DNA from: Emergomyces orientalis
Taxonomy: Eukaryota; Ascomycota; Eurotiomycetes; Onygenales; Ajellomycetaceae
Direction of reading: 5' to 3'
NCBI GenBank assembly: GCA_002110485.1
Contig: MOWL01000067.1
Coordinates: 1,674,001 to 1,738,000, forward strand
Length of the DNA: 64,000 bases
Below are positions 44,695 to 57,011 of this stretch, piece by piece. The notes beneath the pieces were generated by a model that saw only the letters and a list, made by a program, of their open reading frames with translations, made no database searches and had not been told where the DNA came from. Each line of letters begins with the position of its first letter. Within the stretch, counting starts at the first letter, position 1. The translations under genes and the position numbers were made by a program.

Positions 44695-46424
44695 ATGACC
44701 AACACAGATTATCCTACTAAATTCACTGCTATGAATAATAACAAACCATCTTCACCGTACTCGGCCATGAGCAACGATATCCTTCCTCGCCTTCACACAT
44801 CCTCCAGTACTCTCACACAATCCTCCATTGCTAATGCAATTGACACAAACTTCACCCCATCAACCCCGTTATCAGGACTCGCAAACCACGACTATGCGCC
44901 GCTCCCGTCCTCTCGCTCTCCGGCGAAAGCCCCCATAACTTCCCATGCCCATGCACATTCCCGGAGCTTAGATCTCGGATCTCTGCGCTCAACTGGTCTC
45001 CTCAAATCCGCGGTTGTAAAAATCCCGATTGATAGCCAGTCGAGGGTAAACACCACAACTGAAATTTCGCAGGGACAAAAGAGGACAGCTAGCGGGGAGA
45101 TGAAATCATCCGTGTCTCCAGCCCTTCTCCGAAGTCCAGAAACAGTCACAGCCACCCGTCGTTCCAGAACTATGAGCACCGATTCAACTGGTAGCAGAAT
45201 TGCGGAGGTAATAATTACTTTGATCAGCAGAATACTGCTGCCAAAGCGTGCATCCTTTTTTGCTAACTGGTGATACTCTAGTTATCCGCCCAACTTCGTG
45301 CTCGCTTATCCTACGCGGCAGCGAAAGTTGAGACGGATTGGCCAATTCACAAATTAGACGAAACACATGCAGCAGTCCCTCCACTATTGGGCTGTTCATC
45401 CACATCGCAGGCTTCCCTTCCATTAGGATTCAAAAGCCCCCTCCTCTCTCCCAGAGGAGCTTCGCATTCGCGTGGTCGACATAATATTAGTAGCACTTTA
45501 CAGCACAATGGACTGTCCAACCTTCGGAATCCTGATTTCACTCACACGTTATCATCTGTGACTTCAATGAACGCGCCCTCCCCTCCAAACAAATCCTCTT
45601 CCCCGAATGGGAATGCTAGTACATATATTCCTCCCCCGATCGCTTTCACAACCACTAACCGACCACGCCTTGCGCCACCCGCTGATATTGTGCCTGGGAA
45701 CGGCAATGCAACCCGCCGCCGACCAAATCCCAATGACATTTTATTGCAAACCGCCCTCCCGAACCATAACCATCATTCTCGAAATAAATCATTTGCAGAT
45801 GGGGAACAGTCCGCTTCATCTACTCAAACAACTACTTCGACTGTAGCGATTCTCGACACACCGCCTCACTCCCAGCCTCAATTATCTCGTCAGTCTGCGA
45901 CTCCGGCTTCCATCACCACCACCACCACCACCACAACGATGCCAGTTCCGAAACTAAGAACACCGTCCCAAAATGCTCTAATGGAGAAGGACGCCATTGA
46001 AACTTTATTATTCATGTCAAGTCCCGAAAATTCAGGTTATCATCCAAACTCCCAACAAACGCAACAGAATGATTACAACGGCACACATCTTACCCTCCCT
46101 CCTTCTTCCTTGCCTGGATCCTTATCTCAACAGTCCTCGTCCATCGAAAGCCGCCTGGGTCTGGGGATACGTCACGTTAACTCCCCGAACACCTCACGCT
46201 CCACTCGGAAAGTTAGTTTCGCCGACGATACTAGCAACGGTTCAAATGATGCGTATCCGAGAAATGAGAGTAGCAGCCTACGGGAACATGAAGCTGGTGA
46301 TGCGATTGACCGTATGCTAGACGAACTGGGTGATAGCGATAGTGAATCGGAAGGTGACTGGCTTACGCGCTTTATGAACCAGAATGGGAAAGGAGAAGCA
46401 ATGCAGCCGAACAGGCGTGGTTAG
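44695..46424 (+). CDS. Whi5/Nrm1-family G1/S transcriptional repressor
   Basis: Two exons: 44695-45207 and 45282-46424, for 551 residues; the intron has a GCTAACT branch site. Most of the protein is Ser/Thr/Pro/Asn-rich and disordered. The conserved core is AELSAQLRARLSYAAAKVETDW at about residues 170-191, made by the exon junction. It is the GTB-type motif by which Whi5/Nrm1 bind SBF/MBF. A second conserved piece, KDAIETLLFMSSPENSGY (about residue 365), is typical of filamentous-fungal members. Many SP/TP sites could be CDK targets, as in Whi5. The protein should repress or shut off G1/S transcription in the nucleus. Whether it is the Whi5 or the Nrm1 type cannot be decided here. It carries a Thr run (about residues 347-354). 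Confidence 0.85.
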
Positions 46425-47394
46425 GCACATTCCATTCCCTGATATCTTGTGAAAGGTTACCGATGATGTCGATTTGATGGTTTCTGTGAGCTAGTGGCAG
46501 CATGCACCGTGATTTGTCCCCCAGGATGATCAACTGAGCGTGTTGAGAAGAGAAAGAGGGCCAGTTTCAAGTTACAGTTATTTTGGTATTGGACTGGGTT
46601 TGTTTTCGTGGGTGATTTATGGCCCCGAAGAAACAACGATCTGTTCCCACCTCTCTCTCTTTGTGCATTTATGTTTTACCCTTTAACCAACGCCGTCTCC
46701 TTTTCGTTATTCCCCTTTTTCAACATCCCACCGAGAAATTACCAGATTCCCTGGAATTCTCACAACTCCTTCTCCTAATAATTTTTTTTCTCTTCCCGAA
46801 ATTGACTTGACATACAGTTTATATCCCCTTCCATGGGGTGTATATATGCTTTGACTATTTCTCCTTCGAACATGATGACCCGACATGACGTAATATGACT
46901 TGAACTGATATGGCTATGTTTTGGATTTCTTTTTCTTTACTTCCTTCCAGGTTTAAACTGTACTGTTATGCATGCATTGTACATGTGATGACTCCCTCTT
47001 ATTTGTCTATTTTCTTGTTTATTATTTGCATACGAAAAGCTTACTGGTGTCTCAAATACACATATCGTAATTATGTGCATATGTCGGCCATATTTTTGGT
47101 GGCTTTTTTGGTTGTCATGATGCAGTTGTATCTAGGTACTTGTGCTTGGTTTGAGTTTCTCTTTCTGTGCCTTGTTCTTTGTTTTTGCATGAGGCTTGCA
47201 TAGTTTTGCGTGGATATTATGTGAACTTTCTTCCCACCAAACTATCACACAAATTCTACTGCTGGTCGAATCATCAATTGGATTGGATATCATTTATTCA
47301 TAGATATATATATATATATAGTTTCTGCCTGACAATGATTTTAGCAGTACCGTGATGGTCACCACATTGGCGCCCACTACATCTCCCAACTCAC
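46425..47394. other. Intergenic between convergent genes
   Basis: T-rich DNA with a (TA)n tract at 47303-47320. Probably 3' UTRs only. Confidence 0.45.
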
Positions 47395-48756
47395 TCAATG
47401 CGCCACATAGCCCCCATCAACCGCCAACGTAGCCCCCGTCACCCATCTGGCATCCTTCGAAGCCAGAAATACCGCTGCACCCGCAACATCCTCCGCTGTG
47501 CCCAATCGCGAATCGAATGGATGCATGGAGACTAAGTGAGCGTGTAGTGCTCTCCTGTGGGGGTTATCGCTTTTTGCTTGCGCGAATGGCTCGATAAGGG
47601 CTGTCTCTACCCACCCTGGGGCGAGGGCGTTTACGTGGCTGTTTTTTTTAATTATTTATAATTTAGAAAACGGGTATTGGTTTGGTCGAGAAGAGAAGCT
47701 GGGGGTTGCATTTGAAGAACAAAACGGGAAAATAGTCTCACATTCTATCCTTCCCATATTCCAAAGCCACAGACTTTGTGATGCCAACCACCGCATGCTT
47801 TGATGCAGCGTACGTGCTTGAGGTCGCTGCACCAACACTTCCGAAGACTGACGCCATGTTGATCATCCAGCCCCTGTCACCGCTTGGGTGAGGGTCTTGG
47901 GCGAGCATTTGCTTCGCGGCGAATTCTTTCAGGGGGCGGTTAGATTACATATACGTGAATATTGCATTGGAGATGGACGTATATGTGTAAAACTTACTGC
48001 ATCCAAGCCAAACTCCCTTCCCGTTGAGCCCCATAACTCTATCCCAGGATGACTCGGGGGTTTCATGGATACGGGCTCCAGGCCCTTGATGGGCCGCGGG
48101 GCTTATTCCAGCATTGTTGACGATTCTATATATAATTTTCCATTTTATTAAGACGATATTCACGAGGTTTCCTTTTCCTTTATTTCCTTTTCATTTGACT
48201 GCATATTCAAGCAAAAAAACAAGGGGATGTTGAGGCAGGAAAGAGGTGGGGGGTGGGGGTTGGGGAGGGTGCGAATAACCTACATATCCAATCTTCCAAA
48301 TGCTTTCACGCACTCCTTAACCAGATTTTCCACATCATCGGAAACGGAGGCATCCGCTTTGATGAATACAGCGCGGGTTGCTGCTTTTCTGCCTGAAGAC
48401 ACAGGATATGTTTCATTGATAGCTTCATGGGTGGGTTTATCGGCACCACCTGAATTAAAGTGGATGTTAGCAGATTTGGGGTTTATATTTCAACGTTTCA
48501 TTCTGAGAGTTCTGGGGGGGTTATTTGTTTCGTCGTGTGATATACGTTAAAGTATAGGAACATGGGAGTGAAGTGGTACGGCTGATCCGCTCCTGGTATT
48601 GCACCTGGGCAGAATAAAACACAGTAGTAGGCAAAAGCTACTATGGAAGTAGTTTGCAAGGTTGGGTGGCATCGTGGCAGCTTTATTCGTCACTTGACCT
48701 GGCGTCAAATTAAAGTTAAGGTCTGGTGGAGCCGCCTCGTGGTGTAGCTGAGTCAT
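47395..48756 (-). pseudogene. Short-chain dehydrogenase/reductase with a lost nucleotide-binding segment
   Basis: Four exons join cleanly: 48449-48284, 48125-47998, 47925-47742 and 47638-47395. They encode most of an SDR: RAVFIKADASVSDDVENLV, GRLDIIVNNAGIS, GWMINMASVFGSVG, the YAASKHA active-site motif (YxxxK) preceded by Ser/Thr, RIHVNALAPGWVETAL, and a C-terminal GATLAVDGGY. The start is probably ATG 48756 (MTQLHHEAAPPDLNFNLTPG), as in fungal relatives. But the TGxxxGIG cofactor loop expected between about 48680 and 48450 is absent, and no splice choice there joins in phase to 48449. The gene therefore looks damaged at its 5' end. An unannotated unusual intron pattern is the alternative. 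Confidence 0.6.
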
Positions 48757-50194
48757 TTATTACAAACCATGTTATGATTGGCTGGCATGAAAATGAAGGA
48801 TTCGCTTCAAACTGGAAATGGGGCCAGCAAGGTCTTTGGAAATATAAAATGGTGACATGGGATGTTTGAATTCTCATTCAAAGCAGTGACCTGTGGAATT
48901 TCCTAAATAAACCACAGAAAGTGATGTTATTCTGGATAAGCCGAATTCACAATTCACCACGGGAGTCCTCTGTATGGTCCATTCCTCAAACGAAAAAGAA
49001 AGCTGGATGTTGCGAGTTTTCCTCCACAGTATGTGCAGGAGCAGTAGATACAGTACTGTCAGAGGCGGAAGGTTGGTTGGTTGATTGTTACTATCGAGCT
49101 GGCGCAGCTCCTTATAAAGGTGTGCGGGTCACGTAGTCAACCATACAGAGGCACTGTTGCCAACAAGTACCACGTATCCACCACTACACAACTTTTAACG
49201 TACAGTACCTTATCTGAAATCTCACAGTAGATTTATGGGAATATGGCTTGAGAACATTAAAAACTACAAGGGGCGAGATACCACTTCCCGCTGAACATAG
49301 TGGTGACATCGTTTGATTGTACTAGTTATGTACTTAAATCGTAGGTACTATGCGTAACATATCTTATTCTTTGTTGGGCCTAAATTAAGTACAGTGCATG
49401 GATACCGTACGTGCAGGAACAAAGATACCTTAAGGCGTAAGGAAACAAGGTCCGTGGTCACACATTTTAACGTCCCAGAAAATGATTCCCAGAAAACTTC
49501 CGACCAAGTCTGGATGAGGAAAAAGAACTCATCGTTTCTTTTGATAGCCTTGATGGAGCGCCCTCTTTCAGAATACCGTTTATTCGAGAATGACGAACCA
49601 AGTGGACGAATAGTGGGGAAGCCAAACTAGCAGCCACTTTCTTCTGAACCAACATAGTTTGCCATGCCCTGTATTCCTACGGATAGATCTCATCTTTCGC
49701 GGGTTGTTCCAAATTCGCCTGCTGAAATACAAGAAAGTAAATCTGATATGCTTAGTTCTTGGAATATAGCCAATCCCAGCAAGCATACCTAAAAATGTAG
49801 GTTAATTCACAGAGTGTCTGTAGACTGGTTTGAAAGTTGTGCCAATTATAAATTCAACATGCCCCATGCTCAGAGAATTAAAAGTTCCGCTGACACAATA
49901 ATTAATAAAGTATTTCTGCCGCTGTTAGTAACTAGGTTTTAGCTCCAAGTTTGGCGGTTGTGTCGCATCATTTGCCTCTCAATAATGCGACAGCAGTATA
50001 CTACCTTCGCCAGCATTTTTGAATGTTTATATGCGGAACATTAAGCCAGTATTTACTTTCTAATTGAATAAAATATCATTCTAGCCTTCAAGATCGTCAA
50101 ACACATTATCCTCAGACGCCGGAGCACAGCGCAGAAAATACTCCGAACAGTTGCTGTGTCAGGCGATTATTGCTCATCATAAACCACGGATAAG
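48757..50194. other. Gene-poor stretch
   Basis: Mixed-composition DNA with short open frames on both strands near 49394-49790. None matches a domain I know. An acceptor-like TTGTATTTCAG lies near 49725 on the minus strand, so an unrecognised or decayed gene cannot be excluded. Confidence 0.4.
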
Positions 50195-50895
50195 ACCACA
50201 TATATCAATACTCCCTCTTGAGCGTTTGATGGAAGGGGTTCTGCGAAGCTGGAATTCAGTATCCAGACTCTTATCATATGGAAACCCACGGCGTTGAGAT
50301 TATTGCGCGGATGGATGGAGAGCTGGTCCTTTCGATGACAAAATATATCAGCTGGGGACCTCCGAAGGATTAGTGCGTGAGGCATCTCGGGAGGACCAAA
50401 TTCCGTACACGATGGCGACAAATTTCTCCCCTAGGCACACTCAAGTTCATCAGAAGTTGAAAAGCAAGTGGTTGATTGAGGATATTTTTACAGCCATTGC
50501 ACCGCACTCTGTGACTCTCTTCTTATCATATCGTATAATGGCATGGTTTTTACCCATGACTGTTAGAATTCTCGAGGGCAGCAATACCCCGGCCAACATT
50601 TTTCCACGCTTGGCGGCAATCAGCATATCAATCATTATAATGATATCGAAGGGACTGTTGTTGGATTTCAAACTCCAATAGCTTGGCAAGGGCTTTCAGT
50701 TTCGGGTCACCACCCCCATTTCATTTCTAGTGATTGCACGTGGGGAGGCCGTATTTTGGATCTAAAAGATGATGCTACTATCTATATGGTCGTGGTGTCC
50801 GATGTACTGTACAAATTGAAATACCTATATCTGAAGAGTTCAACGAGGCAAAATTGAAGGTAAATGATGCTGAGATCAAAAAAGTTGAGGGGTAA
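50195..50895 (+). pseudogene. Decayed alpha-acetolactate decarboxylase gene
   Basis: Reading across the three plus frames recovers the family from end to end: IYQYSLLS (50199-50222), LMEGV, VSRLLSYGN, RMDGELVL, DDKIYQLGTSEGLVREAS with EDQIPYTMATNFSP, LKSKWLIEDIFTAIAPHSV, LSYRI, NDIEGTVVGFQTPIAWQG, SGHHPHFISSDCTWGGRIL, and EIPISEEFNEAKLKVNDAEI ending KKVEG and a stop at 50893-50895. The enzyme turns alpha-acetolactate into acetoin. At least five frame changes break the gene. The metal-binding GGH of the family reads GGR here, so one ligand is also lost. No alternative splicing pattern would restore it. No single open frame exceeds about 100 codons. Confidence 0.78.
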
Positions 50896-52186
50896 ATGTT
50901 AGCGTTAGTTCAGCTTCTCTGCGTGTCTCCACTGCATTTTTAGCATAACTAGTTCGGCGAATAAAATGGCAAAGTGTCATGGGGGTGATCGTGTGCCTAC
51001 GAGAGTCGTTCAAAAAGTGTATATCCGTACCTGCTTATGGGTCCAGGCAATTCACCAGAGCAAAAAGGCCCTCTTCCGTTAATATGGAATTTTCAGGATC
51101 AAAATGAAAAAGTGAGGATAGAATCACGCTGAGGAGGGAAATTTTAAACGCCACATCAGGCTAAATTTCATGAGAAAGAGCATTCACGGACAAATTTACG
51201 ATGTTTTTGAACACAAAATTACGGTACCTAGCAATGAGCGGTCCAGGTAAATCGCACCCCAACGAGGTTTGCAGGATATTTCCCTAACAGGCCAGGGGTT
51301 CCAAAAAGGCTCGCTCCATTTGCTGGTAAATGGGATCAACATGCTCTTCCGGGGAATGATCTGGTAATCTTTCCATTGAGGGTGCAGGGTTAAGGGTGCA
51401 GGGTCTGCTGTTTCGAATTTCAGACCAGGACAGAGTAATCTGGGGGGCTTTGCTGGGGGAGTAAGTTAATGGATTTTTCCCACCAGAAGAGAATGGGTGA
51501 AAACAGACGCTTCAGCTTCTTTAGCAAATTTGGATTGGCTTTTTGTCCTATCTACTTAATATAAGTAATGTACCTATTACCACCTGCAGTTACCCCTTTG
51601 TCTCTTGCAAGCTGATGTCATCCTGTTCCAGCTGTGAGACCCTCCACTCCGCAGCCGTTCGGTTGAATTAAGGTTGTCATCCCGAACTTGCGGTTCAAGG
51701 GCCCCAGCAAAATGTTTCCATGGTTAGACGCCAAGCCGGGGGTCCTAGCCCGGTCAGACCTTCCTGGGCTAGTCGCAATTAGTTAGCCGCATATCACATC
51801 CAGAGTATCGGGCCGCAGCCTCGGATATCCCCCTTTTGCTGACAATCACGTGTAGCTTACCAGCGGCGCATTCCGCCCTGATTTATTTTTGTTCGTGAAT
51901 TTGGTGCTGCCAACCTTAGTTTGTGCTGTAGCTTGCCGCTCGCATCCTGTCTTTTCAAACAGTTTTTCCGGCCAAACTATATCCAGACTTTATTTCCATA
52001 TTACTCCTCAGCACGTCCAAAAAGCATTCTGGGTTCGGGAACTAGTGGCTGGCAAGTCGTCGCCAGAACCCTACCTCCACTAACTACTTTGTTATCCCTG
52101 TCCCCTGCCTGATGTCCATCACGAAAATCGGTTCACAGCGCCGTCGCGGGTAGCCTGTTCGGTCTCCCTTGATCGATTTACAAGCC
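50896..52186. other. Gene-poor stretch
   Basis: No coding signal was recognised. It contains a short tandem GGGTGCAGGGT(TAA) at about 51380-51402 and ends in the promoter of the next gene. Confidence 0.45.
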
Positions 52187-53762
52187 ATGGACATAACAAC
52201 GGCGATGATAACGGAAAAACCACCACGATCCTGTGAAGAAACCAGCATCCTGCAATCCAGCCGCCCACCAATCGACAAACGCCAATACCATGAGCTTGTT
52301 CTACAAACTCCACCTGGACAAACAGAAGACGACGTGGAAAAGGAGCTTATCAGCATGGCCCAAGAGATTGGTTTGGAGATCTCTAATGCTATACATCCAC
52401 AGTTCGATATATCTCGGTTTGCAGATCATTTTTCAAATCCGTCTTCTCGCTTTGATCTCGAATCTCCTTCTCTTACTTCGACAAGTTCCCGTTATTTAAA
52501 CAATAACAGTGTGTCATCTCCGCCAACTATATCCTCAAGCAATGAAATTGCCAGCAGTATGTATTCTGCTGCCTCCATTTCTACTCGCCCAACATCGCAT
52601 GGCTCCGGCGCAGAGCCTTATAGTCCCCCAAGATCGTCAAGGCCACGACACTCTCACCGGTCAAGTTTATCGTCTTCGCAAAATTGGCCAAGTAGTCGTG
52701 AGAGAAGAGTTAGGTTTAGTAATTTCAAACTCTCGTTTGGAAAATTTCCGAACTTTAGAAGGCGATCTGCTACGGCCGTCCAATCACCTACTTCTCCGGT
52801 TTGGTTTGAAACTAGATCAAGTACGCCAGGTCCCAACAACCTGCAATGCCAGGGCTCACATTCCAACTTGGGAAACCTAACCCCGCTGTCGGATAATAAC
52901 CCTTCGATAAATAGCAACAATGATGATGGTAATAGTGCCTTAATGCAGAGCTTTAATTGCCCTCGATTACAAGAATTACGCAGTGTTCAGGAAGCTCAGC
53001 GAGATCGATATTTGGCGTTTAAAGAAGAAACACTCGAGTCTCTTTATCTCAGGCATGAAGAGTCGAAATCTTTGAAGAGAAGAGAAAATGAGAAAATTGA
53101 ACGCGACATAGTTGATCACGTTAGTGTGCATTCTGGTATTTAAAGTTGCTTATTATATCGTTCTAACTTTACACTTTTAGAATTTGCAAGAAGCAAATCG
53201 CCTTGAAGAGCTCCAACTTAACGCTGAACTAGATCTAGTTGAGGAGCTACGGCGAGACAGACAGACGCTAGAAATGCGTATTCGTCATATGGAAGGTTAC
53301 TTGAATACTCCTCCAAGACATTCCCAATCCTGGCCTCTGAATAACCGCGCTGAAAATATCCCTGTTACCCAACATCTCAACCGCCAAATCACCCAGAACG
53401 ATAGGGACCACCTACGCGAAAAATACCGTGAACGGGAGAGGATGGATACTCTCCATTTGTCAAAGATCAAGGTGCTTCGAGATACCCAAGAACGGAAATA
53501 CCTAGAAACGATATCTAAGCAGGAGAAGCAAGCTAGCGAAGCGACTGGTGCAAATGAACACGCGTTCCAGAAACTTGTGAGCCGTTGTGACGACGAGACC
53601 GCAGCTACTAACATGTGGTTTTTCAATCGAGAACAACACCTAGGAGCAAGATGGATGCTTGAAGAAGCAATTGTTAGAAAGAGGTTGGAAATCGACACGG
53701 GTATCGTTTACGTTCCCCTGCCTGTGATTTCATTCTCAAAGCAATATGAGAGCAGTAATTAA
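52187..53762 (+). CDS. Hypothetical coiled-coil protein, two exons
   Basis: Exons 52187-53119 and 53181-53762 join in phase 0 across a 61-bp intron with a TTCTAAC branch site, giving 504 residues. ATG 52187 is the first in frame. The N-terminal ~260 residues are Ser/Pro-rich and probably disordered, with a basic patch (RERRVRFSNFKLSFGKF) that could be a docking or phosphorylation site. From about residue 265 the protein is highly charged and helical (QEAQRDRYLAFKEETLESL, LNAELDLVEELRRDRQTLEM, EKYRERERMDTLHLSKIKVL), predicting long coiled coils. No known domain was recognised. The C-terminus is short and hydrophobic-mixed (VYVPLPVISFSKQYESSN). A structural or scaffold role is only a guess. Confidence 0.7.
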
Positions 53763-56700
53763 GTTTGATTCTCAAAACAATGTATTCCATGCACCGACTT
53801 TGGTGGTTACACTTCTCTTTACTTTCGATCCCCAGCACATCCCTGACACCCACGACTTCAAACGACACGCGGCCAATTTCTTGATGACTCAATCACGTAT
53901 GCCCTAAACTCCTCTCCTTTCTATATTATCTCCCGTTTTAACGACTTGATGACAGTTTTGATACCCCTTACTTTCTGCGGCATGGTTATGATCCAACTTT
54001 CCCTTTCATTTTCTTTTTCATTTTCATTTTCTGTTGCTATATCAATGCGCCTATCGGTGAATTTTTCTTCCCTTTTTTAAAGAGCATGGTGAGGTTACGC
54101 TTTTGTATTTGCTTTGTCTAGCATGCACATGCATTATTTGTTTTGTATAGATAGAGGCAAGGCGCCACAAAAAAAAAGCGAAAATAAATAGAACTGGATT
54201 TGAGCGAACTTTTTTCGCCCGAAATAATTTGGTACATAAGACCTTATCAAGATATGCGTTAAAAAGCTATCTGAGATAGAAGTCCCCCTTATTCCATCCT
54301 GTTTGGTGCACTTGATTCGACAAGCGCTTCGATGGGCCTCCAACTCCAAGTTCGTTGATCTAATTTATCTCACCAGCGAAATCGGGCCCATCGTCGCTCA
54401 CTAAATCCATACCCCATACAATCGCTCTTAGTGGGGCCATTATGTACAGAAACATTCTTCTTCATCCTCTTGCTGTTCTGCTTTGCTTTTATCCCACTGT
54501 CCGGGTCTTGCTCCTCGTTGCTCCTTTTATGCACGACAGGTCCTGCCTATCATGTGTTCCCTACGAGCCATGCCGCCCCCCTGCGACTCAGCAAGATCCG
54601 GCGGTGCCACTCTGGTGATCAAAAGATAAAGCAGCAAAATGAATATCACAAAATAGCCTCCTTATCTCAGGTGAAGGGACATGAAGTGCACATGAGTAAT
54701 TTGATGAATAAAATGCTCTGATTAAGGAGACACCATTGATTCAAATTATTGAAATGCCATTTTTTCAACCTGTAGCACTGAAGTATCCTATTAATATTCC
54801 CAGAAATATTCACTCACTGATGAAATGAGAAGAGCCACATTCAATTTTCAATTTTCTGTGAGTAATATTTTGCTGTTTAAAGTCCTTATTTGTACTGCAA
54901 GAAAAATTCCAACACCTTCTATTTTTCTGAAACATGCTCTATGTCAAAACGATTTAAGGAAATATCCAATATAACTTGTGTTCTTGCTTTCCATGTCTCT
55001 TGGTTGATGGGAACAAGGAGAACAAAATTAAGGTTTGGAAACCCAAATTGGCCCTGTAGGGCTTTATTTGAGCTTAAATTCGCAGCGCTAGCGCAATGCA
55101 TGGGTGGCCGAAATATGCACGACACGTGGCACAGGCCTGGGCAAGCAGCCCTTCAATTTTGTCATATATCATTCTGCCAACCTGTTGTAACAATATTGAG
55201 GATACAAAGAATACATGAATTAAAATGTTGAGGTTGAATATGTGGAAAAATTTTGGCTTAATCCGGTAGCACCTATGAAAAATGGCAGAAATATGAGGAA
55301 ATTTATGTATTCAATTTTGAATCCAAGTTCCAATTGGTATTATGTCACCTAGTGTACCTTGCTAGTTATCTCTATATCTAACTTGAGATAAGACCTCACA
55401 TTAACCCGCCGGGTACGATTTTAACATATTATATTAAACAGAAAACCATATTCATTCTTCTCGGCTTTAATAAAAGATTACCTTCAAGAAAAGAGAGCGA
55501 ATCTTGAAATAGACCGACAGCTCTCACGAACCAATTGAGAAAAGTATCAAAATTAGAGATATATCCGGGCTGGAAAAGGTAACCGAATTCGCTACAGTTT
55601 ATCTAGTCTAGCCATTATCGACACAAATATCTGTGTAGAATAAAGCTGCGGCAGTTCCACGCGAAATTTTTGACATGGCGAAAACGATCTGTTATTGTAT
55701 TCCTTAACATCCGATTCGGTAGCCCGTTGGTGGAAATTTCCAAGATTGGATCAGCAGCGCTAATTCATCGCCAATCAAGGCCTCAGGATATGCACGTAAT
55801 GATCAATTGTCTGCACGACATTGTGGAGATCTGCCCGGGGGGCTCTGTTGCCAAAACCAAATTTTGGTCGCTTGACGAGCAGTTGCGTTATGAAGGGGTT
55901 ACAAGACCAAACTTTCGCGGAGCACTCCAGGTCAAAAATTAGCATTACGAAGATTGCACCATTGAAACACAGTTGCTAAGAAATTCAACTTTTATTATGC
56001 TATCGTCTTTCAACTCTCCATTTCCCCTTATGTCACTATGCAATTATCCCAGAGGCTCCTAACGGCACTTATTGGCAAAGGAATATTGTATATTTCTCTG
56101 GTTCAATTTGCTGCCCTCGCCCCCTTTTTGGCGCAACACTTCGTCCTGGGCTGAGTGAAGTTCCTGTCGCCGGCGAAAGAGTGAAGGGGTGAGTCGCGTC
56201 CATTTTCTCTTCTATTCTCCTCCATATCGGCCACTCATCCGTCTAAACAAGATGATGCAATAGACTAGGTAAAATTAGAGGAGTAACCCGCTGGTCAAAA
56301 GACACTTGTGTATAATATTGCATATGCTGAAGAAAATGTATGGCATGCTTGTCTTATTATCATTTCCAGTTTCCGGTGCTTGCCATTCACGTTGAAAACG
56401 GCGAAGCAACAGCTGGATATGTATCGCTAACACGGAAGGGAAACCGTTGATAAATCGTACCAAGATAATTTCCCGCTTGAGTCCAAAGTCATCCGGCCTC
56501 CAATATTTAAACTTGAAATCCCTTGGTTGACCCATCCGACAGTCGTACATTCTCTCATATGTGAAATGTGCGAGGGGCGTAGCAGCGAAAACTCAAACAA
56601 ATTCAGGATATGGAACCACTAGTTTGGGATCTATCCCATCTACTTTTGCCATTGAGATGATTGGCATCCATTCAGCGCGACAATAGCGGGGGATATCAAA

Positions 56701-57011
56701 CTCCAAGTTTTTGATAGTTTTTTAGTAGACGTTTGGAACAAAGGAGAGTTGCAGTAGCTCCGAAGTAAATAGGCAGAGTATACATAGGATGATGCGACCT
56801 CACGCCGAGTCCGCATTGTGATTGAATGTGATTAATAACTGGTCGTAATTAACGTGGTGCGCGCCCACTTCGTAGCGAACTCCATGAGATGAGTTGCCAC
56901 GGAAGCCAATCGGTGAGTGTCAGTGCCATTTTAGGACGATTTGGGCAGATGTGACAATGGCACAGCGCTAAGCTTTCAATCATTCTAAATTATCCGCGAT
57001 GTATGACCAAC
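53763..57011. other. Long gene-poor stretch
   Basis: 3.2 kb of AT-rich DNA. Short open frames (for example 54890-55231 and 55670-55942 plus, 56275-56550 minus) show no domain and no matching splice sites. It may hold decayed sequence I cannot identify. Confidence 0.45.

Noticed and set aside
49394..49786. Short open frames on both strands near an acceptor-like site
   Set aside because: No domain match and no donor partner in frame; may be decayed coding DNA but cannot be supported.
55670..55942. Plus-strand open frame of 90 codons
   Set aside because: It looks protein-like in places, but I recognise no family and found no joining exon, so I left it in the gene-poor stretch.
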